Source: Actinomycetes bacterium (GTDB lineage: Bacteria > Planctomycetota > Phycisphaerae > JAACET01). Taken from it: DNA of 64,000 bases. Positions 8,604-15,948 of the stretch are shown one piece after another. Below the pieces are notes generated by a model. That model saw only the letters and a list, made by a program, of their open reading frames with translations. It made no database searches and was not told the origin of the DNA. Made by a program: the position numbers and the translations under genes. Where the stretch lies: the NCBI GenBank assembly GCA_030614915.1, contig JAUXAG010000002.1, positions 149,138 to 213,137 of the forward strand, in the 5' to 3' direction. Each line of letters starts with the position of its first letter. The stretch's first letter is position 1.

Positions 8604-9760
8604 TATGCAGTTCCCAAGGAATCGGTCCGTGAGGAGGTCGGGGGGCCATTAAGATAAGTGATAGTTCCGCCGGCGACAACGGTTTGGCAGTGGTTGTAGA
8701 GGACCAGTCGCTGGCCAGGACAAGGGGCAAATTGGGGCTCATTGAATTTGACCATTGTTTGGGGGCCGACTTGGAGAACGGTGCACGGGCAGGCTTGTCC
8801 GGGAGAGCGGATTTGGCCGAACAACTGCCGGCCGAGCTGGAGCTCGTCGGGCAAAAAGGTGTTTACGCTGCTCATGGATACATGGCGGCGGAGGGCTTCT
8901 TGGCGGGTTCCGAGGATAACGCTGTTATCGCCGGGGCAGATGCGGGTTACGTAAAGGGGCTCGGTGAATGCGATGCCGAGTCCGCGGCGCTGGCCAAGGG
9001 TGTAATTGAAGATGCCTTGGTGTTGGCCGAGGACCTTGCCGTCCGAATCAAGTATGGGGCCGGGATGGGGAACGGCTTCTTGGCCGAGGGCGTCTCGGTA
9101 GTTGCCCTGGCCGGCGAAACACAACTCCATGCTGTCGGGCTTGTCGGCAACATTAAGTCCTCTTGTGCGGGCCAAGCTGCGAACCTTTTGTTTGGTGAGC
9201 TCTCCAAGAGGCAGGACGAGCCGGCCGAGGCGGTGGGCAGAGATGCCGTGGAGAAAGTAGCTTTGGTCTCTGGAGTTGTCATTGGAGCGAACAAGGCAGG
9301 AATGACCGTTGGACTGGATGAGGCGGGCATAGTGACCGGTGGCTAAATGGCGGATGCCGAAGGTAGCTTCCAGGAAGTCCCAGACCAGAGTGAACTTTAG
9401 GAAGGTGTTGCAGTCGACACAGGGGCAGGGGGTCCAGCCTTGGTTGTATGCACGGCGGAAGGGTTCGATGACGAATTTGTGGAAGGCCTGCTCGACGTCG
9501 AGGAAATAATGGGGGATGTCGAGTTGGTCACAGATAAAGGCGGCCTGGGTTCCGCAACAGGGGCTGGGGTGGTTGCACTGTTGGGCGAGGGGGATTTTCA
9601 TGGTGATCCCAAGGACGTCCCAGCCAGCGTCCTTGAGGAGCATGGCGGTGACGGAGCTATCGACGCCGCCGCTCATGAGAACGGCAATTTGTTTGGCGGA
9701 GGGCTGGGCAGTCCAGGGCTCAAACGTGGGCGGTAAGAGTTTCAATTGACTATTATCCAT
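8603..9760 (-). CDS. mnmA: tRNA-specific 2-thiouridylase MnmA
   Basis: The protein has 385 aa. It thiolates U34 of tRNA-Lys, -Glu and -Gln using ATP and a persulfide relay. The PP-loop SGGVDSS is at residues 30-36. The two catalytic cysteines of the family fit C117 (in CVDCN) and C214 (in MELCF). The conserved ATGHYAR, DQSYFL and NYTLGQRRGLG motifs are present. The N-terminal half is richer in cysteines than most MnmA proteins: C62, C68, C69, C77, C112 and C114. It follows prfA on the same strand and overlaps the AsmA-like start by one base. A tRNA-Glu(TTC), a likely substrate, is encoded at 52.5 kb. Confidence 0.93.
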   Translation of the reverse strand: MDNSQLKLLPPTFEPWTAQPSAKQIAVLMSGGVDSSVTAMLLKDAGWDVLGITMKIPLAQQCNHPSPCCGTQAAFICDQLDIPHYFLDVEQAFHKFVIEPFRRAYNQGWTPCPCVDCNTFLKFTLVWDFLEATFGIRHLATGHYARLIQSNGHSCLVRSNDNSRDQSYFLHGISAHRLGRLVLPLGELTKQKVRSLARTRGLNVADKPDSMELCFAGQGNYRDALGQEAVPHPGPILDSDGKVLGQHQGIFNYTLGQRRGLGIAFTEPLYVTRICPGDNSVILGTRQEALRRHVSMSSVNTFLPDELQLGRQLFGQIRSPGQACPCTVLQVGPQTMVKFNEPQFAPCPGQRLVLYNHCQTVVAGGTITYLNGPPTSSRTDSLGTA

Positions 9761-9857
9761 GGTAGCCCGGTACTAATAGTCCGCTGTGTTGATGTCTTTG
9801 AAGCCTCGTTGGCGAGCTTTGCGGACAATGCGTTTTATGAATCTTTTGTGTTTGCGG

Positions 9858-10952
9858 TCAGAGGTTCTCCAGTCGCTGCTGGCGGTCGTGGGCCTCGAGG
9901 GCGTCCAGGAGAGTATCGAGCTCGCCGGTGATGATGCGGTCGAGGCTGTAGAGATCGAGATTGATGCGGTGGTCACTGAGGCGGTTCTGCGGGAAATTGT
10001 AGGTTCGGATTCGCTGGGAGCGGTCGCCGGAGCCAATCATATTGCGGCGGGTGGATTCGCGCTGGGCTCGCTTTATGGATTCGAAGTGATCGAAGAGTCG
10101 TGATTTGAGGATTCTCCAGGCCTTGGCCCGATTCTTGTGCTGGGATTTTTCATCCTGCATAGAAACAGTGATTCCGGTGGGCAGGTGGGTGAGCCTGATG
10201 GCGGAGGAGACTTTATTGACGTTCTGTCCCCCGGGACCGCTGGCCCGGAAGACATCCTCGCGGACTTCGTCGGGCTTGATATCGATATCAAGCTTTTCGG
10301 GTTCGGGCAGGACGGCAACGGTGGCGGCGGAGGTGTGGATTCGGCCCTGGGCCTCGGTGACCGGGACGCGCTGAACACGGTGGCCACCACCTTCGAAGGC
10401 TAATCGCTTATAAGCACCTCGACCAGTAACGGAAAAGATGACTTCGCGGAATCCGCCCAGATCGGTGGGAGAAAAATGGATGAGCTCGGTTTTCCAGGAC
10501 TGGCTCTCGGCATAGCGAGTGTACATCTGGTAGAGGTCTCTAGCGAAGAGGGCGGCTTCCTCACCACCGGTTCCGGCCCGGACTTCCATGATGCAGGAAT
10601 CGACGTCCAACTGCTCGTCGGTGATCAGGGCTTGCTTGACCTGTTCGGCGGCCTGGGCGGCCTGAGCTTGAAGCTGGGGCAATTCTTCGCGGGCTAACTG
10701 GAGTAGCTCGGGGTCGGGGTTTTCGCTGTCGGTGATTTGGCGGGCCTCTTCAAGGGCCTGGGCGGCCTGTTTGTAGTTGCGGTAGGACTCGACGAGCTTG
10801 TCGAGCCGGCCTCGCTCTTTGGAAAGCTCGATCAGACGGAGATGGTCAGAGGCCACCTCAGGTTTGGCCATCTGAAGCTCAAGCTCGGCGTGGCGGGCGG
10901 ATAGTTCTTCCAGGCGAGCTACGAGGTTTTCAGCCAGCAATTCGGTGGTCAT
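9858..10952 (-). CDS. prfA: Peptide chain release factor 1
   Basis: The protein has 364 aa from the ATG at 10952; an in-frame GTG two codons earlier is disfavoured because GGAG sits 7 nt before the ATG. RF1 reads UAA and UAG and triggers peptide release on the ribosome. The catalytic GGQ (about 241-243) sits in [14 protein letters not shown], and the stop-codon-recognition tripeptide PVT (about 197-199) lies in [15 protein letters not shown]. The rpmE-prfA order is common in bacteria; the methyltransferase gene prmC that often follows is absent here, with mnmA in its place after about 100 bp. Confidence 0.97.
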   Translation of the reverse strand: MTTELLAENLVARLEELSARHAELELQMAKPEVASDHLRLIELSKERGRLDKLVESYRNYKQAAQALEEARQITDSENPDPELLQLAREELPQLQAQAAQAAEQVKQALITDEQLDVDSCIMEVRAGTGGEEAALFARDLYQMYTRYAESQSWKTELIHFSPTDLGGFREVIFSVTGRGAYKRLAFEGGGHRVQRVPVTEAQGRIHTSAATVAVLPEPEKLDIDIKPDEVREDVFRASGPGGQNVNKVSSAIRLTHLPTGITVSMQDEKSQHKNRAKAWRILKSRLFDHFESIKRAQRESTRRNMIGSGDRSQRIRTYNFPQNRLSDHRINLDLYSLDRIITGELDTLLDALEAHDRQQRLENL

Positions 10953-11000
10953 ATCCACACTCCGATCGAGCAGAAGAGCCCGGTGTCCGGGACATAAGGC

Positions 11001-11046
11001 AAAACAAAGACGCCACGGTCAGGAGATCAAACCAGAGCCGCGGCGT
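11001..11046 (-). terminator. Hairpin with U-rich tail between rpmE and prfA
   Basis: On the minus strand, ACGCCGCGG pairs with CCGTGGCGT (one mismatch) around a loop of about 19 nt, followed by CTTTGTTTT. It lies just after the rpmE stop, so it may terminate or attenuate transcription between rpmE and prfA. Confidence 0.5.
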
Positions 11047-11064
11047 GAGATAGGGTGACGGTAT

Positions 11065-11331
11065 CTACTTTTTGTCTTTGGATTGGGCCTTTTCGTCGGT
11101 TTTTTCTGGGTCTTTAGCGGCGGGGGAAACACCTTTCCAGTTGTACTTGCGCTGGAACTTTTCGATCCGGCCGGCGGAGTCAACGTATTTCTGCTTGCCG
11201 GTGTAGAAAGGGTGGCACTTGCCGCAGACCTCGATGACAATCTTTTCCTTGGTGGAGCGAGTAACGAAAGTCTCGCCACAGCCACAAGTTACGGTGGCTC
11301 CTACATACTTGGGATGGATATCTTTCTTCAT
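11065..11331 (-). CDS. rpmE: 50S ribosomal protein L31, zinc-binding type
   Basis: The protein has 88 aa from the ATG at 11331, chosen because GGGAG is 7 nt upstream and the conserved L31 N-terminus MKKDIHPKY begins there. The zinc-ribbon cysteines are intact: CGC near residues 16-18 and CGKC near 36-39. [20 protein letters not shown] is typical of L31. The C-terminus has a lysine-rich tail of about 20 residues beyond the usual family length. It is the first gene of the minus-strand run rpmE-prfA-mnmA-AsmA-like. Confidence 0.95.
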   Translation of the reverse strand: MKKDIHPKYVGATVTCGCGETFVTRSTKEKIVIEVCGKCHPFYTGKQKYVDSAGRIEKFQRKYNWKGVSPAAKDPEKTDEKAQSKDKK

Positions 11332-11520
11332 AATCATACTCCCAGAATCCAAAGGATTCTATCGGTCAGGCAGACGAAGGTCAAGAGGAAAAATCTTGGG
11401 GAGACGGGCGGGTGCGAGCTGGGACGAGGTGCGAGCTTGAGAGTCTCGGCTGGTTAGCCTAGAATATGGTCTATATGGCTTGATTTGAGCGGATGGTGGT
11501 AACTATTAGAAAAATGAGAA

Positions 11521-12528
11521 ATGAGCAAGGAATCGACCGATAGACTGATGTCGTATACCCCGGTGGCTCTGCAGATGTACGATGTTCTAGCGGAGGACAT
11601 TGAGACGGTGCGTGAGCTGTTCGCTGGGGAACTGCTGAGCGATCTGCCGGTGGTCAACGAGCGGATTGAACAGGTGGGGAAATTTCGGGGAAAGATGCTT
11701 CGTCCTTGCCTGGTATTGCTTTGCGGTCGGGCATGCGGGGAAGTGAGTCATAGCCATCATGTCGTGGCGGCGGCGGTGGAGATGATTCACATGGCGGCCC
11801 TAGTTCACGACGACGTTCTTGATGAGTCCCAGGTCCGTAGGCGGGGAGCTACGCTGAATGAACTTTACGGCAATGAGACGGCAATATTGGCGGGGGATTT
11901 TCTTCTGAGCCACGCGTTCGGGCTTTGCAGCCAATTAAGGTCGCAACGGCTGTGCAGCGTAATCGCGTCAACTACCAACATGGTGTGCGAAGGTGAGATA
12001 ATGCAGGTGGCTCACAAAGGGGACCGCCAACTGACGGAAGAGGAATATCTGGAGATTATCTCGCGGAAGACGGCGAGCCTGTGTGGGACTTGCTGCCGAC
12101 TGGGGGTGGAGTGCTCGGCGGGGTCGGGCGAGCTGGCCCGGGCGATGGATGATTACGGCTGTGCTCTGGGGATGGCATTTCAAATCACGGACGATTTGCT
12201 GGACCTGGTGGGCAGCGAACCGGTGGTGGGCAAAACCCTGGGGCGGGACTTTCTGCAGGGGAAACTAACCTTGCCGTTAATTAGAGCCCGGGAACGGTTA
12301 AACGGTGGTAGCCGAAGGGAACTGCTGGAGCTTCTGCGGCGGGCCCGGGCTGAGGATCTGGACCGGATACGCGATATAGTAAGCGATTGCGGGGGGCTGG
12401 ATTCGGTGTACCAAACGGCGCAGGAATATATTGAGCGGGCTGTGGAAAAGCTGACCGTTCTGCCGGCCGGGACTGAGAGGGAGGCCTTGAAAAAGATGGC
12501 TGGGTTTGTCGTCGAGCGGCACACGTAG
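11521..12528 (+). CDS. Trans-polyprenyl diphosphate synthase (octaprenyl/heptaprenyl type)
   Basis: The protein has 335 aa. It condenses isopentenyl diphosphate onto an allylic diphosphate to make the long isoprenoid side chain of quinones. Both aspartate-rich motifs are present: HDDVLDESQVRRR (first) and ITDDLLDLVG (second), with GKMLRPCLVLL and the GDFLLS segment between. Residues just before the first motif are small (MAALVHDD), as in enzymes making long chains. The closest well-known proteins are IspB/HepT. No quinone biosynthesis genes are adjacent. It is followed convergently by tRNA-Gly. Confidence 0.9.
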   Translation: MSKESTDRLMSYTPVALQMYDVLAEDIETVRELFAGELLSDLPVVNERIEQVGKFRGKMLRPCLVLLCGRACGEVSHSHHVVAAAVEMIHMAALVHDDVLDESQVRRRGATLNELYGNETAILAGDFLLSHAFGLCSQLRSQRLCSVIASTTNMVCEGEIMQVAHKGDRQLTEEEYLEIISRKTASLCGTCCRLGVECSAGSGELARAMDDYGCALGMAFQITDDLLDLVGSEPVVGKTLGRDFLQGKLTLPLIRARERLNGGSRRELLELLRRARAEDLDRIRDIVSDCGGLDSVYQTAQEYIERAVEKLTVLPAGTEREALKKMAGFVVERHT

Positions 12529-12595
12529 CTTGCGCTGATTGGGGTGCAGACATCAAATAGCGGGGGTTTTCTCAGGAAACGCTGAAAATAACAAG

Positions 12596-12666
12596 AGCGG
12601 GCGATGGGAATCGAACCCACATAGCCGGCTTGGAAGGCCGATGCTCTACCATTGAGCTACGCCCGC
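12596..12666 (-). tRNA. tRNA-Gly (anticodon TCC)
   Basis: On the minus strand this folds as a 71-nt cloverleaf. The acceptor stem GCGGGCG/CGCCCGC is perfect. The D arm is GCTC-loop-GAGC, the anticodon loop CTTCCAA gives TCC, and the T arm has the TTCGATT loop. The discriminator base is T, usual for bacterial tRNA-Gly, and CCA is not encoded. The anticodon stem closes with a T-G pair. Its 5' half and upstream flank are duplicated at 14289-14478. Confidence 0.95.
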
Positions 12667-12811
12667 AGAGGCCAGATCAACAATTCCGCAGCTACAACGA
12701 CATTGGAACACAGAGTTTACCCCCCGCTAGCATGCCGGTCAATGGCCTCCTGAGTTACTTGAGCGAGCCGCCTTTTTGGGGCGTTCGAAAGAGGAAATGC
12801 CCAAAGGACGG
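12622..12811. repeat. Copy 1 of a 190-bp duplicated segment (tRNA-Gly 5' half plus flank)
   Basis: This stretch aligns without gaps, at a constant offset of 1667 bp, to 14289-14478. By my count there are about 16 differences in 190 bp, ten of them in the last 40 bp. It covers the tRNA from the anticodon arm to its 5' end and continues about 145 bp into the upstream flank. Copy 1 runs on into 12810-12859, which reappears at 15825-15875. Confidence 0.9.
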
Positions 12812-13031
12812 CTACCCAAAGGGTTTTACTTGGCGGGCGGCCTCTTTTTTTTATGCGCCGAAATTCAAGGGTTCTATCGTCTTTCGCAAGTCCAGTGGTC
12901 CGCCAATAAAGCCTACGACCGACTCTGTTGAGTGCACCACGGTGGCCGGTATCTGTCCATAGCAAAAGGGACCGGCCGTCAAGCCAGCCCCTTTGACCAG
13001 AATCAGCATTTTCAGATACGCCAAGTCGGCC

Positions 13032-13847
13032 CTACGGCCTCCGCCGCCTTATTATTAGACCCAAACTACCGGTCACCAGTAGGAACGCCAAGGTGGCTGG
13101 TTCGGGAACTAGGGCTCCGAGATCGGTAAGAGGCACTCCCTCCGTGGCTGCCGCGACTTGAGATACTTCCGAAAAGTCTGTCGGGTTGAGCTCAAAAACT
13201 GTACCTGTGGCGTTTCTTGACCCGTAGAGTTTGCCGCTGTACCACGCAAGACCGTTGTATTTGGGACCGTCAAATTTGGTAAGAACGCCAGTACCAGAGT
13301 CCCATATATAGTTGTTCTTTGTGTCGTAGCCCGCATCAACGTTACCCGTGGTGATATAGAGCTTATCATCGGGGCTGCAGGAGATGTCTCCAAATTGAAA
13401 CTGTAGTGTGTTACCGGAAATATCGTCAATCTTCGTCCGCGCACCTGTACCCTTGTCCACGCTGTATAAATCGTCGGTATTCTCGCCAACCAGTAGAAGA
13501 TCACCGTCTATGTCCACCGTCGCATTGTGTTCCATGGAGTCTGAGCTGTTTATGAGAGTATGCGTACCGCTAACGGGATCCCATTTAGCGAAGCCCTGGA
13601 CTCCTCCAGATCCTGGAAATTCCCAGTAATATAGATCCATTCCGTCAAAGGCTATGCCGGTGGTCGGAAACAGCGCTGTGGTACTTACGACAGTAACAGT
13701 ACCTGCCACAGGGTCTATTTGATAGACGTTTGTATTTGATGAACTCATTCCGTACATGTTGTCCAATAAAGTTGCTTCTACACAGGTGTACCCGCTGACC
13801 AGACACATTAGCAGTGCAACAACTGTTGTCTTTGCTAGGCTTTTCAT
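13032..13847 (-). CDS. PEP-CTERM sorting domain protein, beta-propeller-like
   Basis: The protein has 271 aa. It has an N-terminal signal peptide (hydrophobic residues about 7-24) and the C-terminal sorting signal VPEPATLAFLLV, followed by more hydrophobic residues and RRRRP. PEP-CTERM proteins are exported and processed at the envelope by an exosortase. The middle region (about 30-245) has repeated short beta-type blocks such as YQIDPVAGTVTVVS, AKWDPVSGTHTLIN and WDSGTGVLTKFDG, which suggests propeller blades. No exosortase gene is in the window. The gene sits between the two copies of the tRNA-Gly-associated repeat, an accessory position. Its function is unknown. Confidence 0.85.
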   Translation of the reverse strand: MKSLAKTTVVALLMCLVSGYTCVEATLLDNMYGMSSSNTNVYQIDPVAGTVTVVSTTALFPTTGIAFDGMDLYYWEFPGSGGVQGFAKWDPVSGTHTLINSSDSMEHNATVDIDGDLLLVGENTDDLYSVDKGTGARTKIDDISGNTLQFQFGDISCSPDDKLYITTGNVDAGYDTKNNYIWDSGTGVLTKFDGPKYNGLAWYSGKLYGSRNATGTVFELNPTDFSEVSQVAAATEGVPLTDLGALVPEPATLAFLLVTGSLGLIIRRRRP

Positions 13848-14116
13848 GGTTTTGTCCTTTCTGATTTGAGTTACTTTTGCGTGGTGCCGTCACATTCACG
13901 GCCCATCGCGCCGAACTAACCTACAAAAGCTATTTTTTCGCTGCCGCAGACATAGCAAGCATCCCAGAGCCAGCAGGCCTAGTGTCGCGCTCGCTGAATC
14001 TGCTTTTTTCCGCTTCCTTCAAAAAGTTAGACGGGATCAGGATGCTGGGCGTGACGGTTCAAGCTCGATAAAATTGCATTTTTTTCGTGATATTTGAGAG
14101 AACGGTCTTACAGTCG

Positions 14117-14150
14117 AAGCCGCCCGGCCTGAGCAGCTTCTTTTTTTTAG
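14117..14150 (+). terminator. Hairpin followed by eight T residues
   Basis: GAAGC, a 15-nt loop and GCTTC precede TTTTTTTT. Directly after it is CGCCTATTGTGGCGC, which recurs after the third repeat piece at 15872-15886. No rightward gene ends close upstream, so it may be a remnant carried by the duplication. Confidence 0.4.
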
Positions 14151-14288
14151 ACGCCTATTGTGGCGCTATTGTGGCGCACTGGGTGCGATTAGCCTGCTCC
14201 GAGAGTGCGCCGCGAGTACCCCGGCAGTGCCACAAGTTCATATATTGCAGATTGTTAGTCTAGTGCTGGCAAGGGGTTAGAAATGGGG

Positions 14289-14333
14289 TAGTCGGCTTGG
14301 AAGGCCGATGCTCTACCATTGAGCTACGCCCGC
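14289..14333 (-). pseudogene. Partial tRNA-Gly (5' half only)
   Basis: This is a copy of the tRNA-Gly(TCC) 5' half: acceptor 5' strand, complete D arm and the whole anticodon arm. The anticodon stem is even better paired than in the intact gene (TCGGC/GCCGA). Homology stops just after the anticodon stem; no T arm or 3' acceptor strand follows, so it cannot make a functional tRNA. Confidence 0.88.
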
Positions 14334-14478
14334 GGAGGCCAGATCAACAATTCCGCGGTTACAACGACATTGGAACACAGAGTTTACCCCCCGCTAGCAT
14401 GCCGGTCAATGGCCTGCTGAGTTACTCGAGCGAGCCGCCTTTTTAGACTGCCCAAAAGAGAAAATTCCCAAAAGACGG
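14289..14478. repeat. Copy 2 of the 190-bp duplicated segment
   Basis: This is the partner of 12622-12811. Similarity stops abruptly at 14478 and resumes at 15825, where the 50-bp continuation of copy 1 (12810-12859) is found almost unchanged. The 1346 bp between, 14479-15824, therefore look like an insertion into copy 2. Confidence 0.9.
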
Positions 14479-14789
14479 TCGGAGTGGCGTTCCTTGTCGG
14501 TGGCTGGGAAAACGGTTGCCGCTCTGTCAAACCGCCAGCAGGGTGAGGGGGTATTTACCGGACCTTTACTGGATTTAGGGCCAATATAGGGGCTGCTCCG
14601 TCTCTGATTTGTGTACACGGCCCTCGGGGTAAAACATAACGCTCTATTCTATAGGCTCTTATGACGCAAGAGCCTGTTTTATAGTTCATATATGACTCAT
14701 TTTTTAAGAAAAAAAGGTCAAATCTGACACTTTTTTCTTGCCGATAGCTCTGATGGTGGCTATAATTGTGGTAGATGGAGGTGATTAAC

Positions 14790-15179
14790 ATGACCAGTAT
14801 AGACTACATTTCCAGTAAGCTTGATGAGCGCAGGCGTACCTTGGGAATGCCACTAAACGAACTGAGCAGGCGCGCCAACGTGTCTCTCAGCACAGTCCGA
14901 CGTGTCCTTGGTGGAGGACATGGGGCACGGCTCGAAGCGGTCACGGCGATAGGGGATGCGCTGGGAGTGCTATGCCTCAACTTCGACGACGCTCGACCAC
15001 CAGAGAAAATGCGACAGCTTCAAGCAGCCCTGAAGGCAAGGAAGCTTGTAGGCATGGTTCAGGGCACTTCGGCCCTTGAGGGCCAAGCTGTCAGTGACCA
15101 GTACAAAAAGCTTATGATTGAAACCACAATCAACGAGTTGCTGTGTGGTCCCCGATCTCAATTATGGGCGAGTATGTGA
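14790..15179 (+). CDS. XRE-type HTH protein, probable antitoxin of the Fic pair
   Basis: The protein has 129 aa from the ATG at 14790, set by a strong GGAGGTG 6 nt upstream; a longer start at 14775 would overlap that site. The N-terminal HTH (about residues 10-50) contains LNELSRRANVSLSTVRRVL. The C-terminal half has the run KMRQLQAALKARKLVGMVQG followed by TSALEGQAV and ELLCGPRSQLW, a region seen in HTH proteins encoded beside mobile-mystery-B Fic proteins. It overlaps the Fic start by 16 bp. Likely roles are autorepression and inhibition of the Fic partner. Toxin-antitoxin behaviour is inferred from the pairing. Confidence 0.75.
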   Translation: MTSIDYISSKLDERRRTLGMPLNELSRRANVSLSTVRRVLGGGHGARLEAVTAIGDALGVLCLNFDDARPPEKMRQLQAALKARKLVGMVQGTSALEGQAVSDQYKKLMIETTINELLCGPRSQLWASM

Positions 15180-15817
15180 CAACGTGGAAAGCCATACCGG
15201 GGGAAACGCCGATAGACCCCTCTGGCCTAAGGCGCAGTTTAAGGGGGAGAGTTCATAACCGAGACGAACTCATTCCCTATGAGGCCCAAAACATTAGAAT
15301 TGTAATTAAGAAGTACTTGGCAAGCATGCCCAGTCGCAGCAAAGTACCGTTCACCGAGAAATGGGCCTTGAAAGTCCACAAGGAAATGTTCGGCAAGGTA
15401 TGGACTTGGTCAGGAACATTTCGCACGTTCGATGTGACGATCGGAATACCCGCAGAAAAGGTACAGACGGAGTTTCATAAACTCTTTGCTGACATTCATT
15501 GTTGGCAAGAATCGAATATGACTTTACTAGAGCAGGCAGCAACACTGCATTACAGGGCTGTCAAAATACATCCATTTCAAAACGGCAACGGTCGTTGGGC
15601 GCGGTTGTTGGCTAACATATGGCTACGACAACACGGCCATGCCTTGACCTACTGGCCCGAAACAGGATTGGCTGGCGGTGAGAGTCCAATTCGGCAAGAA
15701 TATATCGCAGCCCTCAAGGAGGCCAACAAGTATAACCTTAAACCCTTAATCGAGCTTCACGAGCGATACACCGCTGCCACTGTCAACCACGGCGAAACTG
15801 AATCTGACGAAACATGA
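15164..15817 (+). CDS. Fic domain protein, mobile mystery protein B family
   Basis: The protein has 217 aa from the ATG at 15164, which overlaps the end of the HTH gene; a GTG at 15143 is in frame but would lengthen the overlap. The Fic catalytic motif HPFQNGNGRWAR is complete (about residues 139-150), so AMPylation or a related nucleotidyl transfer from ATP is expected. Upstream blocks FGKVWTWSGTFRT and IGIPAEKVQ match the mobile mystery protein B family. The target is unknown. A hairpin spanning the insertion junction follows the stop. Confidence 0.88.
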   Translation: MGEYVTTWKAIPGETPIDPSGLRRSLRGRVHNRDELIPYEAQNIRIVIKKYLASMPSRSKVPFTEKWALKVHKEMFGKVWTWSGTFRTFDVTIGIPAEKVQTEFHKLFADIHCWQESNMTLLEQAATLHYRAVKIHPFQNGNGRWARLLANIWLRQHGHALTYWPETGLAGGESPIRQEYIAALKEANKYNLKPLIELHERYTAATVNHGETESDET

Positions 15818-15822
15818 CAGAC

Positions 15823-15869
15823 GAGGCTACCCAAAGGGTTTTACTTGGCGGGCGGCCTCTTTTTTTTTA
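15823..15869 (+). terminator. Probable terminator of the Fic operon, formed at the repeat junction
   Basis: GAGGC and GCCTC flank a 28-nt loop and are followed by nine T residues, 6 bp after the Fic stop. The 3' arm and T-run belong to the ancient repeat; the GAG of the 5' arm is supplied at the insertion edge. Copy 1 at 12810-12852 has a weaker version of the same stem. Confidence 0.5.
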
Positions 15870-15875
15870 TGCGCC
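15825..15875. repeat. Distal part of repeat copy 2
   Basis: This matches 12810-12859 with one extra T in the T-run. It is separated from the rest of copy 2 by the Fic insertion. The following CGCCTATTGTGGCGC also occurs at 14151-14166 but not after copy 1. Confidence 0.88.
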
Positions 15876-15948
15876 TATTGTGGCGCTTTAGGTGCTAGTA
15901 CTATAAGGGTGTATTTCGTGGGTGGTCCATCCAACATAACCGGGATGG

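Larger units (their letters stand above)
14479..15824. mobile_element. Insertion carrying an XRE/Fic gene pair
   Basis: The boundaries are defined by comparison with copy 1 of the repeat, which lacks this DNA. The segment contains an AT-rich leader (14640-14790) and the HTH and Fic genes, and little else. No transposase, integrase or clear terminal inverted repeats are visible. The short string GACG occurs at both edges but is too short to call a target duplication. The gene pair belongs to a family named for its association with mobile elements. Confidence 0.6.

Noticed and set aside
9773..9860. Basic ORF tail just after prfA
   Set aside because: It is the continuation of a shadow frame through prfA; the 100 bp between prfA and mnmA is too short and has no start signal.
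14100..14290. Remnant of an integrase gene before the partial tRNA
   Set aside because: The position would fit an integrative element, but no frame in this stretch shows tyrosine-recombinase motifs.
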